From the NCBI GenBank assembly GCA_023375785.1, contig SZWC01006738.1, forward strand, positions 45,627 through 109,626: 64,000 bases of DNA. Direction: 5' to 3'. A program made the translations under genes and the position numbers. This document shows, piece after piece, positions 33,806 through 47,867 of this stretch. The notes under the pieces are model-generated. The model was given only the letters and a program-made list of their open reading frames with translations, made no database searches and had not been told where the DNA came from. The stretch's first letter is position 1, and each line of letters starts with the position of its first letter. Origin of the DNA: Penium margaritaceum. Its lineage: Eukaryota; Streptophyta; Zygnematophyceae; Desmidiales; Peniaceae.

Positions 33806-34520
33806 TATTGGTTCTCACGTACCTCTCATTGTGTACATTGGCGTGCAGATGATGACTGTGAGACGAGACGCTATTGGAGCGTCATCTCGTGGAGTCGACG
33901 CACAATGAGGTCTGCACGCATCTTACTGGAGCCTCTTCCCTCAAACCCATGACGTGCTCAACTCCTTCAGCAGGCCTCCTCAGCAGTCATGCCGCTAGCG
34001 GTCACTGTGTCCGCAGACAGTGACTGCGCCCGTCCTGTGCCAAATCTGAGTGCACGGTTGCACTTGCAGCCTCATGTTCTGCTCATAGTCCGAGTTTCAG
34101 TTTTTCCTTGCACTGTTTTAGCCGGGGTCACTCTAGCCTAGAAGTTGCCTGGGTTTGGGCAGTCATAACTCCTTGCTGCTATATTTTTTGGATGATTCTG
34201 ACTGCACGACTGCGTTTGCAGCGTGGGTATCTAGGTATGGTCCAGTTTTCAACAAAACTGGACGACGCCCGGGTTTGGGGCTGTCGGCTGTCTGGCAGGG
34301 CTAACCAAGAAAACTTAGCCTGCCTGGAAAATAGAGGAATTTCCTCATTCGTTGGTAACCTCAGTAACAAGGTACACAGAGCTGATCTAGGCCTAGATGT
34401 GTGGGGGGTCTCTCAGTTTTTCTCATTCTCAGTTGCTAATAACTTCATTCTCAGTTATTTCCGCCTTTCTGGTGCTAACTCCTCAGCGCTCATTTTTCCT
34501 CTCACAATTCACAGAGCAGC
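33806..34520 (+). repeat. Family-F Copia LTR, old copy
   Basis: It begins after the polypurine tract and shares blocks with the LTRs at 47868-48589 and 62196-62939, notably CGCCCGGGTTTGGGG followed by TCTGGCAGGGCT. The right edge is approximate. Confidence 0.6.
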
Positions 34521-36789
34521 TAGTAGGGGCAGCAGTGCAAAGCAAGGAGTGTGGGGATAGGCCTACTCCAACTATGTTGCAGCCCCAACAAGCCACTCCA
34601 GGACAGTGTCTAGTTCTGGATGATGTCGCCGCATCAGGGACATCAAAGGTCAGAAGCTTCTTCGTATTTTCTCATGGTCTCAGAGCAGCAAGGCATCCCT
34701 CATTGAGTTGCGCAGCAAAGACGCAACACTGGCAGCAACAGTGATAGTCACAGCTAAAGCCATGGTCCTGGGAGGACGCACCAAGCCACGTTGACCTGCC
34801 AAAGTAGATTTTAGCATCGGAGATACCCGTGCAATAGCATCGCCACGCCACCACCATGGGGTAATCAAGGGTTGCCCAACCATCTGTAGCAATAGTTGGG
34901 GCTCATGATGTTGAGAAGGGGTCCGTGCACGTTGCTAGAAACTTCCCTTAGGTCGAACCTACCCCGTCCTGGATGGGAGAGAGCATAACTACCCCATGTA
35001 ACCACCATCTTTGGCGTGTAAAGGCTCGTTAGAAACCTCTTGCAATAAAATATCCATCGCATCCAATCTCACCTCATTTTGTGCCTTGTAGGCTCCAAGA
35101 AACAAAACATTGCTCTCAGAGCAAGATTTTTTCTGGATTTTGGGCTGAAAAGATAACAGTGATGTTTTTGCACAAAACTACAGCCACTGCGTTCAGCATC
35201 CTCTGGAGCATAATGTCTCCAGATTTGGCTTCAATTAGGCAACCTTCATGCTGATTTCATCATTGTAGGTGATGACGTTAGCACCAACACAGCCAAAGTT
35301 TTGGCTGAAACATCAGTACTTGCCAGATTTCCATCTCCTTGAGAAATGCGAACAGTTCTTTGTTTGAACAATGTTGATGTTTGGACCCATACTGAGGAGC
35401 ACCAATGCTGCCAGTCCCTGACAAGGACAAGGGGCTAGGAGACCCATCCTCTTCCTCCCATTTAGGCATCATGAGTCCACGGTCGCAGTCACTCGCAATT
35501 GACGAGCTTGGTTTGACGCATAATGAGATGCGCTGTCAGCAAGAGTGTCAGACCGACGTCTAGAGAAGATTGCGGAGTTACTAAGGGGCCGTTCAGGGGC
35601 CTCACAAGAGACACCAGGAGGACCTCCTGGAGATTCACCATCTGTTCAGCAGTCTACGCCATATACAGCACCGCGGCCTCAGCACCCCTCATCACAGGTT
35701 GACACTTGGGATGAGGAGGGATGGAGGATGACGTACGGAAGTACGAGATTCACGTCATTGAGGAGTGCATTCGTGAGCTGTGCCTAGGATCCCAGCCTCT
35801 CAACCCACCACCTTCTCATCGTCACAACCAGCCACATCATTTAGTAGCGTTCACCTTGGGTTACATTTCTCTCACTGGTGGTCTCCCTGTGCCTCCTCCA
35901 CCATCTCCCAAGCCTCAGGTCATCCTCCCCACGGAGCGGCGATCGAAGCCTTTGAGATACCTCCACCCAGTTACGACAGCAATGAGGGCTTTTAATGCTG
36001 GTAGATCCTGTTTCAGATTTGGACTGACTCTGAGAGCGTCTTGCCCTACGACTACTGTTAGTACTAGACTTGCGATGCTCATTAGGTCCAGACAATAGCA
36101 AGAGCAATGGGCGGATTGCTTTGCACCATGCCACGCGAGACTATGGTCGACTTCTGCCCATTTCTAGGTGAGGCCGGGACTGGGGCTGGAACAGACCCAT
36201 GCAAGGGCTGGGAGTTGGCCCTGACATTACTCGCTACAGAGACCCATGCTTACAAGTGCGGCTTGACTTCCACTCCTTCCGCCGGGGTCACACAAAGCTT
36301 GCAGCAGACTATTGGAAACGTGCCATGCATCTTTCACGCGTCTCGAGACTGGTGGTGGGATGCAGCTCTGGGCACTTGATGCTATCCTGATGGGGGTGCA
36401 CTTGGACCACGTGAGGGATTGTGTGGCCCTCTATGAGTTGTTGGAGTCAATGCAGCTGCTTCGTTGGGCTCATCGCTGTTTTCTCAAGATGATATCGACT
36501 CATGAGGCTGCTTTCACCCATCAGCAGTGTCCACTTGTTGTAGTAGTGATTGTGACCCCTCCTCAGCCTCTTTCCCTGTTTTGTAGTCCCACCTTCACCA
36601 ATTCCTCATCCTCCTCTACTCCAAGCGGCCAGACTTAGGTCATTGCAGCGGCCGCACAGGAAAGAAAGGGAAAAATGAGACGCAATAAGGGACAACAATA
36701 GGAGCAGCAGCAGCCGATCAGCAGTGGACGTTCAGTCCATTGTTACAACTGTGGGGGCACTCATCAAGGAACTGCTCACAAGGTGTGAG
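34521..36789 (+). other. Unassigned, weak gag-like remnants
   Basis: Short open frames on the plus strand, Pro/Ser-rich near 35550-35790 and with a weak zinc-knuckle-like end CYNCGGTHQGTAH near 36741-36780, suggest a decayed gag. The evidence is too thin to name a family. A direct continuation of family F downstream of its LTR is not shown. Confidence 0.3.
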
Positions 36790-37066
36790 AAGCTCCTTGA
36801 TTTGCCTGGGATCATAGCATATTGAGGTGCGTTTCACAAAATTATAGCATTGTCAAGTAAGTTGAACAAAATTGAAACATTGATACGGTTTGCGTCACTT
36901 CTTTTGACCCTTCTAAAAATGGGTCAAATGTGTCTGTACCCTCGAAAGCAGAACAAAGCGGGGAAAAGTTGCCAAAATGCCCTCGGCTGAACGGCATCAG
37001 AATCTTGAGGTCAAGACGTGGTGGGCCTTGAATGTAGGGTATCGTGTACGTGTGGGACGTAACACT
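36790..37066 (-). repeat. Probable Gypsy 3' LTR, H1
   Basis: Begins TGTTACGTCCCACACG on the minus strand right after a polypurine tract. The far end is not clear and the partner LTR is much diverged. Confidence 0.45.
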
Positions 37067-37080
37067 TCCCCCCTTTTTAC
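37067..37080 (-). other. H1 polypurine tract
   Basis: CTTCCCCCCTTTTT here reads AAAAAGGGGGGAAG on the element strand. Confidence 0.65.
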
Positions 37081-39806
37081 CTGCGATTTCTTGGTGCGTT
37101 AGAAGATGTAGGGCGGTGACACCTGTAGCAGCTTTTGATCAGATTATGATGTCTCAGAGTTTGTCGTAGGGCTTACAACTACTAAATCCGGTGTCGTGGT
37201 CATGCAACTTGACCAAATACTCGGTCACTTTCCCATGATGTCCATGTCCAAAGATGTCTGCGATTGCGTACTCCGTATTGCCATCCAGTTTTTTTCATGG
37301 TGGAGAACCGACATCTCGTCTGGGGAATTTCTTGTGGGGGTCTTGGTAGTGCTTCAACTTGTTGACTTGGAAGTCTGGGTGGATTGCCATACTGTCTGGC
37401 AGGTGAAGTCGAGCAACGGATGGAGTTTGTATTTGTTTGATCTCGAACAAGCACAATCACTTGGGTTTGAGCTATGTCAAGTTTTGTCCACGGAGTTTGA
37501 TTTTTGCTGCGCTGAGCATGACACGATCACAAGCGCTAAACATGTTGTTGCAGTGATTTCCGTCCACTGCTTGCTTCAGAGCTGATTGCATCTTCACGAG
37601 GTTCTGGCGTGTTTCCTCGTAGATGTTAGAGAAGCCCCGTCGGTTGATGTCAACCACGAGAGTATTACTCTGGCTTTCTAATCCTGTCAATGTGGCGGAA
37701 AGTTTACCGTAAACCACCTCAATAGAATTTCACCTGTTGCAATGGATTTTGCGTCGTTGCATGCCAGTTTTGACGATCAGTAGTTTTGCTGCCAAAATCC
37801 AACAAGCCACACTTGTGCTCTACGTCGTAGACGTCTTGACCATGTCCAGTGATATCGGCTGACGTTTTACGAGTGCCACGACTTCCTTTGCTGTTTCCAC
37901 CTCTACTACTACCTGTAACCGCGCTTGGTTGTGGGTCACTCAATTAGAGGCAAGTGTCTTCTTCTATAATCAATGCTGACATAGATTGATCTGTGGATTG
38001 TGTCGGTACGGAAAATCTCGTCCGGGGATGCATTTGTGGTCACTTATTGGACAAGTTCTTTAGTCTATTATGTCGTGCACATCTCCAATTTGTAGTAAGA
38101 GATATATATAAACTGGACGGCTCTGCAGTCGGCCATCGGCAATTTTCCCTTCAAACACCTCTGGTTTGTAAACCCAGCCTCTGAACCATGTCATTACACA
38201 CAAAAAAACCAAAAGAAGCTCCTGTATTCAATGGTATGAGTATCATTCTGTGGCTTTTACAACCCCTTGGTTCTACCCATAGCAGTATCACTGATTGGTC
38301 ATCATCATACCCCTTGTTGAACTTTGCGGTCTGAGGAACCCCTCTGTGTAGAGATGTGAACCATTCAGATGGGAGATTGGTCAGCGTAGATTTCATTGAC
38401 TGGAGAGGAGTTTCACTGTCTACTCCTTTCCTTGGTTACTTCTCAACTCCTCATTCTTCCTCCGCAAGTTTTCCCCTTTTTGGCTTCTTCTTGTTGTTTT
38501 TTTCTGACAACCGTGTAAGATGTGTCCTGGCTTCCTGTAGGTCCAGCACAACCGTTGATTGCATTGATCGACAATGTCATCACCATCGGATTTGAGTTTT
38601 CTGTTGACTTGGAGTTCCCACTGCCATGATATGGATAGTGGCGTTGGGATCGCCAGCCATTAGATCACTACATCCGAGCATTGTAGTCAGTGTTGTCAAC
38701 GGGGTCGGCTGCGGCGATCATTTGTTGAATGTCGTCTTGAATGTCAGATAAGGCAATTGTTTGTCTGATATCATACTTGAGGTTGCATTTGCAATGGAAA
38801 CAGAGTTCATTGGGGGCAATATCACTTTCGGTGATGATTTCCTGGAAGTGCCGTGTGTACTCCATCATACTAGACTATGGATGCATGCGTGGAGGCTCGT
38901 GCCGTGCGTCAGATTTCTTGTTCATTTTTCCAGAATATGTGAATATGGTGCATGCAAAGTCCATCTCATTCTGTGGAGGAGTCAGTGAGTCTTTCCATGT
39001 CAGATTGATCTGCTCGAGAGGTAGAATGCGTAAGTTGGATGATGTGAGAGCGGCCGCGTGAGCTGTAGATCCAGATCCACCACTCTTCTTCTACCATTGG
39101 AACGTCTTTAGATTGGGCTGCCAACTTTTATTCGTGTCAGGAAAAAACACAAGGTCTCAAGGCCAAATTCATCTTTGTCCTTGTTGACCCCAACAGCGAT
39201 CAAGTGCACCTCCAAACATGTCAACCACATGTGATGTGTTGGTCCTCTGAAATTTGCATGATCAAATGGCTCTGAAAGTTCTAATCCAATTGGAGGCTCA
39301 CTCGAGAGTTAGATACTTCTCCCGATGAACACTGCTCGCACTTTTTTAATCTCCTTGATTGCCATGATGGATTTCCGGAGAAAATGGGAATTATGACTCT
39401 CGATTCCTAAGAGTTTTCGGTACATGCCTTCATTAATGTGAGCCTGTTGGCAAGTGCCTCGCAATGTGTCAAGTGTCTTCTTGACGAGAAACGGCGGAGG
39501 CAAAGGGTTTGCCTAGCCCGAGGGGTCCATCACCGCGTTAGCTGTTTGGGTGGTCGGTACTGGGCCATTTGCTACAAAAGTTGTTGTTGCCGCCTAGTTC
39601 ACCTCGAGAGCATCGTTGACCGTGTGCCACTAGTCCTCTGCCCGTGTATTCTTTTTTGTTGTTGCTGCTTGTAACTGAGTGCGCTCGCTCCAATCTCCGT
39701 TGTCATTGTGAGGTGTACAAAACACTTGACAGTTGAGATGCTGTGAAGACTAACGCAAGGTTGTCACTTTACAGTTAATGTGTTAATGCCCCTCTTGTAT
39801 CACTTC
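37081..39806 (-). mobile_element. Ty3/Gypsy remnant H1: gag, protease, integrase end
   Basis: Minus-strand Ty3/Gypsy fossil. From right to left: gag (YTRHFQEIITESDIAPNELC near 38860 and the charged CNLKYDIRQTIALSDIQDDI), an aspartic protease-like segment (ILIPLNTGASFGFFVCNDMV near 38220), and the C-terminal integrase region (RQNLVKMQSALKQAVDGNHC then FSACDRVMLSAAKIKLRGQN near 37480-37600). Most of RT and RNase H is missing. Much broken, many breaks, old. Confidence 0.7.
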
Positions 39807-39818
39807 GCTTTGATACCA
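39807..39818 (-). other. H1 primer-binding site
   Basis: TGGTATCAAAGC on the element strand, two bases from an LTR end (CATGACA). It differs by one base from the initiator tRNA-Met 3'-end complement. Confidence 0.65.
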
Positions 39819-39820
39819 AC

Positions 39821-40142
39821 TGTCATGCTAAGAAGAATGTGGATGGTTCACAGGGATGAGGTGCAGATGAGAAGACAGTTCAAGGAATCAACACAGTTGC
39901 ACAATCTGATGACAAGTACTATACATCGAGTGCACACATATAATACAGAGAATCACAATGAAGAATATGTTGGTTCTTTGGTGCTTTATCTGAGTAACGC
40001 ATGCAACGTTATGTCATATGTGGTTGCTTTGAGAAACTCCACCGATAAAATCAAGGGGCTTTGAGACTTTTGAGGTACGGCTCAATAAAAGTCTAGCACC
40101 GTAAAAAACTCAACCAAACAGTCTTGAAACATCGATATGTTG
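39821..40142 (-). repeat. Probable Gypsy 5' LTR part, H1
   Basis: Lies directly before the primer-binding site on the element strand. It shares a short diverged block (ATCGATGTTTCAA against ATCAATGTTTCAA) with 36790-37066. Its outer boundary is uncertain because H2 integrase adjoins it. Confidence 0.4.
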
Positions 40143-42190
40143 TCAACAATTCTTTTGATCCTGGCGGAATGTTGTCAAATGTGAGAGAAATTCTGGGAGC
40201 GGAACACCGGAGTTCAAAATTTCCTCATCCGAACGGCAAAAAAATCCTGAGTTCGAAGCGCAATGGGTCCTGAGGCTGACCACCATGCTATCTGGTAGGC
40301 GAAAACAATTGAAAACTGGGATTTGCATTCTTTTGATCTCAAACGGGCCCAACCTTAGGAGTTTTAGTTTCACAAAGTCTTGTCCACATAGATTGATGTT
40401 CGTTGAGCTGAGTGGGACCTGATCGCCAGTGCTGAATACGTCGTAGCTACAATTTCGGTCCGATGGTCGCTTCATCTCTACGTGAGTCTTCGTGAGGGTT
40501 TAGCCTGTTTCCTCCCAGATACTAGAGAATTCTTGTTGGTGGACATCAATCGTGGAAATGTTTCTTTGGCTTTGCATTCTGGCTGGTGTGGTAGGGAGAA
40601 TCCCACTTCAAATAGAAATTTTCCTCTTGCTATAGAAGTCGCCAAGTTGTGTGTGAGTTTGGCAGTCGGAAGTTTTGCTACCCAGTCAGTATTGTAGAGC
40701 TCACACAAAGTGCAGCAGAGTTATTCGAGCGTTTGATTGGTCCGCTCCCTCAACCCATCAATATGAGGACGGAATGCTGGTGATAGCTAGATTGGACTGC
40801 CATAACGCGCCATCAGTTCGTCCCAAAAAGGGCTAGTGAAGTGGCTGTGTTTGTTGCTTATGATAGTACGTGGTAATCCGTGTAGCAACATGACCTGATT
40901 TAGAATAGTCGTTCTCTTCCTTTTGCGGTGCAAGTGGTTGTTGTTGGTATAAGGTGTGACATTTTGGAATATTATTGTCCCACCACAACAAGGATTATGT
41001 CATATCCCTCTGGAGTGACAAATAGTCTTGTCACAATGTCCCTGATGGTGATGACCCATGGCTCCATTGGAACAGGGATTGGCTAGAGCAATCCCAGTGG
41101 CTGCGTGCGATGATGTTGTAACCATTGACAAGTGCCGCACGATTTGTAGAATGCTTCTACGTCGGCCTGAATTTAGTCCCAACACTATTACTTTGCAAGC
41201 TTCTTAAACATCTTGTCCTTAGCAAAGTATCCACCTGGATCGGTGTCATGGCATTCGTCCAAGAGAATCCATTGTAACTCTTTGTTTGGTGATACAACAA
41301 CTTGGCAAGTGAATCACCCTTGCCAATAGGGGTCGTTGAATAAGAAGTTGATGTTGTCATTGCCGCCAAACTCCGCGTATCCCTTTGCAAACAGCCTCAT
41401 GAGGTATGGGTCTCACTTGAAGAGCAACATGTTTATCTCAGACATGAAGTCCGGTCGTCGATTTCAAGCATCTGTTGGATTTGTTTTTCCAAGTTGTTAC
41501 TTGATGTCCTCGTCAAAGTTAGACCCAAATAACTCCATCCATAACGTTTGTTGACAATTCTGATTTGGCTGTCTTCAGATACTTAAATGTGTGGTGGTCG
41601 TTGCGGACAAAACATTGTCAACATTCCACATAGCACCGTCACATCTTGAATGCAAGCATGAACACCAACATCTCTTACTTCTACACCACGTAGTTAAGTT
41701 TCACTCCACATATTTTTGGGATACATACGCAACCGGTTGTTCTCCAATGTTTTCTTCTTGGTGGAGAACTCATGGTTTTTTATTGGACGTGTTGGTGGCC
41801 ATGACACAGTACACCGCTGGATCCACCAATTGTATGCCTGGCGCTGAGGTCAGAGAATTTTTGAAAATCTTAAACTCTTATCTTTTGCTTTTCCTCGAAC
41901 TCCATTTCATGATTTTATGAGTGAGATTGGAGAGAGGAACTGACACTTGAGCAGAGTCCTCTATGAATTGACAAAAGTAGTTGCAAAAACCTAAAAAAAT
42001 CTGTACGTTGGTCAGGTTGGGCTAACGAGCCTCCTCCTTCTTCTCTTCCATCGCTGATAATGTGGCCCAGGAACTCGATCCAACGGTGACCAAATTCGTA
42101 GTTCCATAGAATTTCTCTATTTTAAGATTTTTGAGAACATTTTAGGGATGTTCATAATGCTCCTATGGGTTCCCTGACTTATTTCTTGCA
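40143..42190 (-). pseudogene. Ty3/Gypsy remnant H2: RT end, RNase H, integrase
   Basis: Minus-strand fossil. Right to left: RT thumb and RNase H (FLGFCNYFCQFI near 41960, then SAPGIQLVDPAVYCVMATNT and QPVAYVSQKY), integrase zinc region and core (ECHDTDPGGYFAKDKMFKKL near 41230, CGTCQWLQHH near 41120), the NTDWVAKLPTAKLTHNLATS region near 40680, and the GPFEIKRMQIPVFNCFRLPD C-terminal part near 40330. Order and motifs are those of Ty3/Gypsy. Broken many times, old. It ends against the H1 LTR, so H2 and H1 may share that LTR. Confidence 0.75.
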
Positions 42191-43924
42191 TGTACCTCTT
42201 CAGTTGATACTATATCCTGTTCTAGCACACATTTCCATGTGCGGCGTGTGCGCTTTTCTTTGTACAACCTTATTGAGCATGTGGGATGTTGGTCTGTGGG
42301 CCATGGGGGAGGGGTGTTGTCATGGCTTGGTAAACACACAAGTGAACTATTGAATCTTCCCATACACACATCACACATTTGATTGACACACATGGAACTC
42401 TTGGCCGTCACGGCAGTGGTCGCACAGTGGATTGTGTAGCCAAGGCGTCTCATCCAGAGTGCAAGGGATTATCTAGCAGAAATAGTTTTTGTTGCCTCCA
42501 ACCTAGAATGTCACAAAGAGCTCGTGAGCTGCAGTTCACAAAAACTGTGTGCACACCTAGAGATATCGTACAATGAATGTAGAAGTGTTGACATGCACCT
42601 ACATACGCTTATGGTCAATGTGGATATCTATTCGTTAGATGTGCATGTGTGAGTTACTGGGTATGTATAACCAAGTTGCTGATCCATTGTGGACCACACA
42701 TCCGGGTTTTCCCTGCGTGTGAGAAAGCGGCCGCTTGCAAGGTGCTTGTGGACCAGGTTCAATTGAAGGGTGACGGCCGAAACCCACACGAGTGGCTCAT
42801 GTGGGTGGTTTGGATGACTGGAACGAGCCACCATGATTGCTCGCTTTACCATTTGTTTCTTGTTCCTTTTGACATCGCTTAGTGTTCCACTCTCCGATCC
42901 ATGGCATGTATGCTCCCTCACGTTAGCTCATGTCTCTGTGATATTGAACACACACCTGGCTTTTCTTCTATTACCTACAGGCTCCCTGTGCTGGTATTGT
43001 TGTCCAAGTTTTAACTCTCTAACAAAACTACCACTACCTACTGGCCTCCACATACACACACCTCTTTAGGGGAGTGAACCAACACAGCTGCAAAACATAC
43101 CAAGTGATGTCTCGAGGCAACAAGACGTTCAAACCCACCTGATGTTTCATTTTCTTGGCTGATATTGGCTCTTCCATTCATGTAGCCTGAGGCTTGTGTC
43201 CATTTGATAGCAAGTGGCTCTTGTGAATTTCTAACTTGTATCAAATTGGTTGAATGCTCACAACTATATGTGCATGCCCACATACAATTTTGGATGATGT
43301 GGAAATCTCTTGCATGCTTGAGATGTAGTGGTTGTGTTAGTTAATTGCCGGTTGCTGATCCTTGTCAGGTCATGGAGCGGGATTTTCCCTGCATCAGCTG
43401 CTCTCGGTTTAATCTGAGAGGTCTAGCTTGACCTCGAGGGTGGCAGTGACTTCACCTCGAGCATGACGCATGAGGTGAGGCTCACTTCACCGAGCAAGCT
43501 TAAGCACCACCAATCCGCCATCTCTTGTTACTCCATTTTATCAAGTTTGGGCTTTGTTTCCTTGAATCCGTGGCGCCTCTCACTAGACTACTCACTTATG
43601 CTCTGTCCCTCACAAGCATCTCCTCAGTACATCCCCCTAACCCCACCTCTCAATTGATAACTTTCTCCACGCATGAAGAATCACGGACCTTTGGGACATT
43701 TGACATTTGGTACTATGCATTGGAGGACGAGGTCTGATGCTGTGAGCTTTGTTACCTGGGCTGATTTCACTTCCACCGTTCTATACTCTGGTGGATGTTT
43801 CTTCTTGCAAATTATTCCGAAGCAAATGACCGTGGCTGGTAGGCCAAGCAAACACAGTTACAATGGTTGAACAACTAATATTAAAACCTTCAACACTTCA
43901 GAAAGCGTGAGCAAAGCACTGTCG
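42191..43924. other. Unassigned intergenic DNA
   Basis: No domain recognised. Short stretches near 42670 and 43345 resemble one another (GTTGCTGATCC, then GGGTTTTCCCTGC against GGGATTTTCCCTGC), hinting at a decayed repeat. Confidence 0.4.
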
Positions 43925-44480
<556 letters not shown>

Positions 44481-44566
44481 GGGTTGCTATCTGCAGCTAG
44501 AGATGGCCGTGCTTTCCTTTTGTGGGCTGCTTGCAAGGCTCATGAGCAAGCAACAGCTGAAGCAAT

Positions 44567-44608
44567 AAGTCTCTACACTGAAGTCTCTGCTGAGTAGAGA
44601 CTTCAGTG
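44567..44608. repeat. Overlapping alternative inverted repeats
   Basis: CACTGAAGTCTCT (44576-44588) pairs perfectly over 13 bp with 44596-44608 around a 7-base loop. AAGTCTCTAC (44567-44576) can instead pair over 10 bp with 44594-44603. The two pairings exclude one another. Confidence 0.65.
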
Positions 44609-44885
44609 CTGTGGATGTTACTTACTCTAGCTTACGGAATTCCTAGGTACAACAGTAATTCTGCACACACGTCCTCCACCACATGTCAGCTGCTGAAGAT
44701 TGCTGGCTGCCACCAACTTCTGTGTGCTACCCAGCATGCAAACAGTAGATAAGCTTTTGTCCTCCGTGCATTTGTCGTCTATGACCTGTATTGCGTCGCT
44801 CACTGTCCTCCCTCTATGTGTCCTTTTCTCGTCCTCTTTTACGTGCTTATTCGTGACTTGCGTCCTCTTCCCTGAGCACTAGCGC

Positions 44886-47867
44886 TTGTTGCATTGCCAC
44901 CTCTGTCATGTGAGCTCAGACATTGTGTCCAAGCCCATTTGGACTGAGCCAGCCCTCGATCTTGACGCGGCTTCCTTGAAAAAGCCGTCCAAGATCGATT
45001 CCATTTTCTGCACCCAGGATAAGATGCATCGCTACACTTATCTGAATTCAGTTCCGGGGCACTGCATACGCAAGAGTTGGTCCACTCGGACCTCCTCGCT
45101 CCCCTCCAAGTCAAAACCCTTCTCAGATCGGGGTTGATATATTCTCACCCTTACTGATAGCTTCACACGGATGCGGAGGGTCTACAACCTACGCCACAAG
45201 AGCGATGCTGCCCTGGCAGTTTGTCTCTGGCTGGGGATGGCTGAGCACCAGTCTCCTCACGCCCTTTACAGGTTCTTCTCTGATCGTGGTGGCAAGTTCT
45301 TAGCAAGATGGACATGTATTTTTTCCGAGCATGGTATTTACCACCAACTCTCAGTCTTTGCTACACCATAGCATAACAGTGTGTCCGAGTGCTAGAATGA
45401 CACCATGGAGGATGTGGTCCGTGCTATGTGGTGTGAGTGTGGTCTTCAAGATTCCTTTGCCTTTGAGGACTTCTCCCACATGCCGTGGGTCTAGAACCGC
45501 CTGCCGCATGCTCCTCTTCCAGACCATGTCACTCCGTACGAGTTGTGGTCCGACCATCGTGCCCATCTTGTTCACTTCCGGGGTTCTATAACCTACATCT
45601 GGTACACCAATGATCAGCATGGGTCCAAGGTCTCACCTTGGGGTCCCATGTGTGCCTTTCTTAGCATTTTCCCGTGGTCGAATGCCTGGCCCTTTTGGGA
45701 CCATGCTCGCCATCCCAATGTTGAGTCTCGCAATGCTTTCTTCTCTGATGCTCTCAGCTAGCACAACCTATCCACCATTTTGTCATTGGCCGCGAACCAC
45801 AACCCCACCTGTGTTGTTTCCCGACAGATGGGGGAGTCGAGTCACGCGGATGGGTTCGGCCGCGCATCTTGACCTCTGGTCCGGTCTCCGACTGCTGACG
45901 ATCCATCCACTGTGGATGTTGGTCCTGTAGCCTCGTAGATCCCCTATGGCACACTTGATCCTGTGCCGGTGTTAGTCCCTTCTGACACACCTGATCCCAT
46001 GCCGGTGGCAGGCCCATTTGGTAGACCTGATCCCAGTCCTGCGTCAGGCCCCTCTGGCACACCTGATTACACATCAGTGTGAGTTCCCTTTGGCACATCT
46101 GGCCTAGCACACATGGTCCCACACCAATGACAGTTTCTCTAGTCACCTTCCCATGATTCTCTTGCATCATCTTCCCTTCCCAGAGAATCCACAGCTTCTG
46201 TAGCTATGGCCCAATCAATTCCTATGTGGCCCGAAGTGAGCATGTCAGCATTGGGCTACTCTTGCAAGCATGGTGGTCGTCTTTGACCACTAGCTTGTAG
46301 TACACATCGAATGGCTGGTTCGGCGCCTAGATGCGCAACGTATAGTTTTCAGAGTGGCAAGCATGGAACGAAGGCCCTTGGCCTGAGTGTCCAGCCAGAC
46401 TGAAATGAAGTACACGCAGCGTGCTCTATAGGCCATGAGTTTTTCTCTCATCAGTTTTCAGTTGCTTACGATGTTGTACCTGATCTTGTCGTGGTCACGC
46501 CAAGTCTGGAGGCATGCGTTGTGGCCACCTAGAGCTCTCCCTTGACGATGCCTCATCCACGCATGTTGAAGGAGCCACTTTTCACTAAGAACGCAGAGTT
46601 GTGCCGTGTTTCCTATGAGGATGAGGTAAGAGTCATCCGTGCGCATGATGTCAACAAGCTTGTTGACCTCCCGCCTGAGCGGAAGGCCATACAGGCCAAA
46701 TGGATCTTTCGCAAGAAGGTGAAGCTTGAAGGCTCACTCGATCATTACGAGGCTTGCTTGAGGACCAAGGGATTCTCACAGGTCGAGGCTGTGAATTTCA
46801 CTGACATGTTCACACCCGTTGGCCGTATGACCATCACTCGCGCCTTGTTTGGGGTTGTTTCTCACCACAATAGAAAGCTGCACCAGATGGATATGAACAA
46901 TGCGTTCCTCCATGGCACTCTAAAGGAGGAGATCTACATGGTCCAACCACCAGGATTTGAGGTTGTTGACAAGGTCTGGCACTTACGCAAGGTGTTGTAT
47001 AGCCTGAAGCAATCATCCTTGTGCTGGAACCTGGGGATCATTGGCACTCTAACTTGCGTGAACTACGTGCAGATTGATATTGACACATCCCTTTGTCTTA
47101 GATGGATAGTAGATAGCTTCACCTCCGTCTTCGTCTATGTGGATGACCTCATGATTGCATCTCCTTTGATGGAGGTCGTGATGGAGGCCAAAGCAAGGTT
47201 TCACGCTGCCTATAGGATGAATAGCCTTGGTCTTACCACTGTGTTCCTTGGGATGGAGATCATACATGATCGTCAGCAGTGGATACTCTTGCTACATCCG
47301 TTACATCCGCGTTCTGAGGGAGTAGTTTAGTGACATCCTTGGTACTATTCCCATAGCCTCCACCCCTACCACACTTAATGGGTAGGATGTCCCGAAGGTG
47401 GATGATCTAGCACTTCTAAGGGAGACAGTGGGCGTAACTTTTTGCTTGTGCCTCATGGCTCTCTGATGTACTTGGCCACGACCACAGGACGTGACATCAG
47501 TTCTGCTCTCAACCTCCTTGCATAATTGTCGTAATGTCCTCGGATGAGAGCCCTCCATGCGGTTGTGCGAGTTGTGTGGTATGTAGTTTCTACACTATAC
47601 ATTGGAATCTCCTTTCAATGACAGTATTCAATGGTCGTAAACGGCTACACTAGGCAATGACTAGGCTTGGATTCCTGATGGGCGGAGTTAGGAACACGTG
47701 TTCCTGCTGGGTGGTACTGCTTTATTGTGGTGCAACGGCAAGCAGGTTTGCATTGCATTTAGCTCCTCAGAGGCTGAGTATGTTGCATTGGAGGTTGGGG
47801 CTGCTGAGGTTGTGTGGCTGCAGTTTTTGTTTTCTGAGTTGCGTCAGTCTGTGCATTGCATCTCTCT
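44886..47867 (+). pseudogene. Family-F Copia unit F1: integrase, RT, RNase H
   Basis: Plus-strand Copia fossil. Integrase core region near 45070-45400 (SDLLAPLQ, HALYRFFSDRGGKFLARWTC), then RT at 46542-47330 (KAIQAKWIFRKKVKLEGSLD, HQMDMNNAFLHGTLKEEIYM, catalytic FVYVDDLMIAS near 47140) and RNase H at 47690-47860 (SSSEAEYVALEVGAAEVVWL). No gag is recognisable to the left. Broken more than ten times, old. It runs into the LTR at 47868. Confidence 0.8.

Noticed and set aside
38151-38396. Host aspartic protease
   Set aside because: Position between gag-like and integrase-like Ty3/Gypsy segments on the same strand makes it part of the H1 fossil.
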